Of a DNA stretch of 9,824 bases, positions 7,565 to 9,824 are shown piece after piece. Origin of the DNA: an uncultured Gammaproteobacteria bacterium (GTDB lineage Bacteria > Pseudomonadota > Gammaproteobacteria > Pseudomonadales > Pseudohongiellaceae). The position numbers were made by a program, and so were the translations under genes. The stretch's first letter is position 1; every line of letters starts with the position of its first letter. The notes under the pieces are model-generated. The model saw nothing but the letters and a program-made list of their open reading frames with translations, had not been told where the DNA came from and searched no databases. The stretch is taken from assembly GCA_903926285.1 (NCBI GenBank), contig CAIYIP010000409.1, positions 1 through 9,824 on the forward strand, in the 5' to 3' direction.

Positions 7565-8368
7565 TCAGAGTATAAAAAAGAATAACAGGAAGCATCCCAG
7601 CAACAAGCGATATACAACAAAAGGCATAAAGCTGAAGCTGGCAATTAATTTCAAAAAATAATGAATGCAGAAAAAGGCCGTAATAGCCGCGACAACAGTG
7701 GCATAAACCAGCTCATTCCAGTTGATATCCGGAGTCGACAGCAAGTCGATAAACTTCAGTAATCCTGCTGCTGCTATCGTGGGTACGGATAATAGAAATG
7801 AAAATCGTGCAGAAGTCTCTCGTTTCAGTCCGCAAAACAGGGCAGCGGTCATAGTAACGCCAGATCTGGAAGTACCAGGAATCACGGCAAACATTTGCGC
7901 CAGGCCTATCAGCAAGCTCGTTTTCCAGGTCAGCTGCGCTAGAGCACGTGTTTGCGGCGCAAACCTGTCAGCAATACCCAGCAACAAACCAAAAATCAGG
8001 GTGGTCGCCGTTATGACATTGATGTCGCGTAATTCGGTTTCCGCATAATCCTTGATTAAAAACCCTGCAATCAGTACCGGAAAAGTTGCAATAACGATGT
8101 TCCAGCCAAGCCGGCTATTGTCAGAAACTTCACCTTTGAATACTTGCGTTTTCATGGCTATGGCCACGGCCCATAGGTCCTTGCGGAAATAGAGAATGAC
8201 AGCTGTGAGTGTTCCCAGATGCAATGCCATATCAAAGCCAAGGCCTTGATCATCCCAACCGAATAATTCAGATGGAAGTATCAGGTGCGCTGAACTGGAG
8301 ATGGGCAGAAATTCTGTAAGGCCCTGAATGAGAGCCAATATCGTTGAACGAAATAAGTCAAAATCCAT
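7565..8368 (-). CDS. uppP: Undecaprenyl-diphosphate phosphatase UppP (BacA)
   Basis: The 267-residue product is a polytopic inner-membrane protein that dephosphorylates undecaprenyl diphosphate, recycling the lipid carrier for peptidoglycan and other envelope polymers; overexpression in this family gives bacitracin resistance. The first signature is QGLTEFLPISSSAHL (residues 15-29), with Glu19 and His28; the second is PGTSRSG (about 164-170), with its conserved Arg. The length matches the usual 260-280 residues and several hydrophobic helices run to the C-terminus, which ends in a Phe-rich stretch. The ATG at 8368 has an AGG 5 bases upstream. The gene starts only 9 bases after the tsaB stop, so the two are almost certainly cotranscribed. 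No clear terminator follows at 7459-7564, so readthrough into the epoxide hydrolase gene is possible. Confidence 0.96.
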   Translation of the reverse strand: MDFDLFRSTILALIQGLTEFLPISSSAHLILPSELFGWDDQGLGFDMALHLGTLTAVILYFRKDLWAVAIAMKTQVFKGEVSDNSRLGWNIVIATFPVLIAGFLIKDYAETELRDINVITATTLIFGLLLGIADRFAPQTRALAQLTWKTSLLIGLAQMFAVIPGTSRSGVTMTAALFCGLKRETSARFSFLLSVPTIAAAGLLKFIDLLSTPDINWNELVYATVVAAITAFFCIHYFLKLIASFSFMPFVVYRLLLGCFLLFFFIL

Positions 8369-8377
8369 AGTTACCTG

Positions 8378-9058
8378 CTATTGCCGCGTGACCTGCTCTC
8401 GCAGGTATACCGGGCTGATTTCATCTGCCGTTATGAAAACTTTTTTATCCCATAAGGCCGCGGCTATTTTTGCGATCTGTCCAGCCCGCGGCAAGAGCTC
8501 CGGCAAGGATACGGCTATTCTATTCTGGACTGAGGCGGGGAAACGCATATTGAACTGGAGCCCATTTCCACCAGCGCTCATAGTTGCCAACTTCTCTATG
8601 AATTCAGTTTTTATCCGTTCAGGCTTGCAGAGAAATTCCTGGTCCAGCAAAACTGGCAGATTCTCTTCGAAGCTAAACAAGGCCCAGTAAATCTCGTCGA
8701 TACGAGCATCAAGACAACTTAATACATAAGGAGCAGGCATCAACTTTTGCACATCCAGTGCTATCGCGGCCAAGGTTGAAACCGGGATTACAGGGAGCTC
8801 CGCTGCAAACGCTATGCCCTGGGTTACACCGGCAGCAATGCGCAAGCCAGTAAAAGAACCAGGTCCTCTACCGAACGAAATTGCATCAATTTGGGAAAAG
8901 CTGACCGAGTGCTTTGCGAGAAGGGAATGGATCATTGGCAGAATTTTTTGTGCATGCTGCCTGGGACAGATTGCAAAATCTTCATCAATAACGCCATTTA
9001 TAGATACAGCACATGAGCAAGCTTCAGTTGATGTATCTAAGGCCAGGATAATCGTCAT
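8378..9058 (-). CDS. tsaB: tRNA N6-threonylcarbamoyladenosine synthesis protein TsaB
   Basis: The 226-residue product is TsaB (YeaZ), the ASKHA-fold partner that binds TsaD and TsaE in the complex making t6A at position 37 of ANN-decoding tRNAs. Diagnostic features are the N-terminal ILALDTSTEACSCAV strand, the signature GRGPGSFTGLRI (about residues 63-74), SCLDARIDEIYWAL in the second half, and a C-terminal ISPVYLREQV. Length is normal. The ATG at 9058 fits the N-terminus of relatives, although the AGGA in front of it is unusually close (2 bases). The terminator of the preceding lysine-rich gene ends only 37 bases upstream, so any promoter must be compact or overlap the terminator region. 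It leads the tsaB-uppP unit. Confidence 0.96.
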   Translation of the reverse strand: MTIILALDTSTEACSCAVSINGVIDEDFAICPRQHAQKILPMIHSLLAKHSVSFSQIDAISFGRGPGSFTGLRIAAGVTQGIAFAAELPVIPVSTLAAIALDVQKLMPAPYVLSCLDARIDEIYWALFSFEENLPVLLDQEFLCKPERIKTEFIEKLATMSAGGNGLQFNMRFPASVQNRIAVSLPELLPRAGQIAKIAAALWDKKVFITADEISPVYLREQVTRQ

Positions 9059-9095
9059 ATTCCTACGCTTCTATTGAACCTGAAATAACTTCACC

Positions 9096-9132
9096 AAAAA
9101 AAAATCCCCCGAAGCTGGCTTCGGAGGATTTT
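9096..9132 (-). terminator. Rho-independent terminator of the lysine-rich gene
   Basis: Read on the minus strand, a 13-bp stem (9130-9118 with 9115-9103, one G-U pair, GC-rich core around CCGAAGC) closes a very tight loop and runs into a stretch of nine T residues (9104-9096). The stop of the lysine-rich gene is about 65 bases upstream. This is a textbook intrinsic terminator pointing left. In the plus direction the stem has a mismatch and only four Ts. Confidence 0.88.
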
Positions 9133-9196
9133 AAGCCGAGCAGGTGTGATTAAAACTACGTCATCACAACCCTGATCATATGGGCGTACCTGTCTA

Positions 9197-9824
9197 CTAC
9201 TTCTTGGCCTTCGCAGGTGCTTTTTTCTTAGCTACTGCTTTCTTCTTGGCAGGAGCTTTTTTGGCTGCTGCTTTTTTGGCCGGTGCTTTTTTAGCTACTG
9301 CTTTTTTAGCTACTGCTTTTTTCTTGGCAGGTGCTTTTTTAGCTACTTTTTTTGCTACTGTACCAGCTGCTTTTGCTGCTGCCTTTTTCGTGGCTGGAGC
9401 TTTTTTGGCTGGAGCTTTTTTAGCTGCTGCTTTTTTGGCCGGTGCTTTTTTAGCTACTGCTTTTTTCTTGGCAGGTGCTTTTTTAGCTACGACTTTCTTG
9501 GCGGGAGCCTTCTTGGCTGCTTTTTTTGCTGCTGGTTTTGCTGCTTTGGCTGCTTTCTTCATAGTGGGTATATCTCCTCCGGCTTTATTAACTTTAGTTT
9601 TTGCTGTTACTACTATTTTATTGGCCGTCTTCATGGCGAATACTGCTGCCCTTTTTGCTGCCAACTTTGCTTTCATTGCTGCTTTCTTAACACCCAGTCT
9701 GGCTTTGGCTAATGCTAAAGTTTCGAGCTTTTTAACCTTGGCTTTGGCACGCGCTGCCGCCTTTCTGGACCTAGCTTTAGCCAGTGCTTCTGCTTGTTCA
9801 ACAGTAGCCCTGGCCTTGGCATTC
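9197..9824 (-). CDS. Lysine/alanine-rich histone H1-like (AlgP-like) DNA-binding protein, 5' end outside window
   Basis: From the TAG at 9197-9199 the frame is open with no stop to the window edge, giving at least 208 residues. The upstream part (about 9565-9824) is a basic, Ala/Lys/Arg/Glu-rich likely coiled coil, for example ARATVEQAEALAKARSRKAA. The downstream part is about 120 residues of KKAPAKK/KKAVAKK-type repeats, like the tail of AlgP and bacterial H1-like proteins, which bind DNA through charge. Such proteins are thought to act in nucleoid organisation and regulation. In-frame ATGs lie at 9676 and 9562. The one at 9562 follows a strong GGAGGAG (9580-9574) with 11 bases spacing and would give a 121-residue repeat-only protein. 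I keep the long form because the upstream frame looks coding. A strong terminator follows at 9096-9132. Confidence 0.75.
   Translation of the reverse strand, partial: NAKARATVEQAEALAKARSRKAAARAKAKVKKLETLALAKARLGVKKAAMKAKLAAKRAAVFAMKTANKIVVTAKTKVNKAGGDIPTMKKAAKAAKPAAKKAAKKAPAKKVVAKKAPAKKKAVAKKAPAKKAAAKKAPAKKAPATKKAAAKAAGTVAKKVAKKAPAKKKAVAKKAVAKKAPAKKAAAKKAPAKKKAVAKKKAPAKAKK
9264..9490 (-). repeat. Direct nucleotide repeats within the lysine-rich gene
   Basis: A 68-base segment at 9423-9490 recurs at 9264-9346 with a 15-base addition. That addition is a perfect tandem duplication (9293-9307 and 9308-9322), adding five residues of the KAVAK type. The shared bases exceed what the amino-acid repeat alone requires, which points to recent duplication or slippage within the gene. 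Confidence 0.8.
9574..9580 (-). promoter_or_regulatory. Strong Shine-Dalgarno-like site inside the lysine-rich frame
   Basis: GGAGGAG lies 11 bases ahead of the in-frame ATG at 9562. It encodes Ala-Gly-Gly-Asp codons in the long frame, but in this lysine-rich context it could drive a second, shorter product. Spacing is a little long for an optimal site. Confidence 0.4.

Noticed and set aside
9200..9560. T-rich repeated units as a CRISPR array or non-coding satellite
   Set aside because: The units are irregular, have no spacers, and translate on the minus strand to a continuous KAPAKK-type protein.

Overview
The window looks like chromosomal DNA of a gammaproteobacterium. The reasons are a lysine/alanine/proline-rich, AlgP/histone H1-like protein, a TsaB gene followed directly by a UppP gene, and mid-range base composition. 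There are no insertion sequences, CRISPR arrays, tRNAs or rRNAs. Species-level assignment is not possible from sequence reading alone.

Left part (1-635): the last 29 codons of an unidentified plus-strand gene, then about 545 bases with only one weak minus-strand ORF (157-567) and a hairpin (599-629) just past the next gene. From 636 to 3239 on the minus strand lies a large exported caspase-like (peptidase C14) protein. It carries four PPC-type beta domains, a small two-cysteine module, and a C-terminal caspase domain with an intact His/Cys dyad and an EF-hand-like loop.

Middle (3240-5735): upstream of the caspase gene, on the same strand, is the wreck of a YcaQ-type winged-helix DNA glycosylase gene (3311-4045). 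Its N-terminus, centre and C-terminus are recognisable but lie in different frames, with large stretches missing. Diverging from it is a plus-strand pair, a VOC/glyoxalase-fold protein (promoter at 4071-4099) and a single-domain MetE-like zinc methyltransferase.

Right part (5800-9824): everything is on the minus strand. In transcription order it runs: a lysine-rich histone-like gene entering from beyond the window edge and ending in a strong terminator (9096-9132); tsaB (tRNA t6A synthesis) and uppP (undecaprenyl-diphosphate phosphatase), 9 nt apart; then an epoxide hydrolase and a SnoaL/NTF2-fold protein, 15 nt apart. The epoxide hydrolase/SnoaL pair converges on the VOC/MetE-like pair. The four could form a small accessory catabolic or detoxification block between housekeeping genes (tsaB, uppP) and the decayed ycaQ locus, but this functional link is inference. 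No clearly new system was found. The points most worth a second look are the modular caspase protein, the ycaQ remnant, the epoxide hydrolase/MetE-like neighbourhood, and the undecided start of the repeat-rich histone-like gene.
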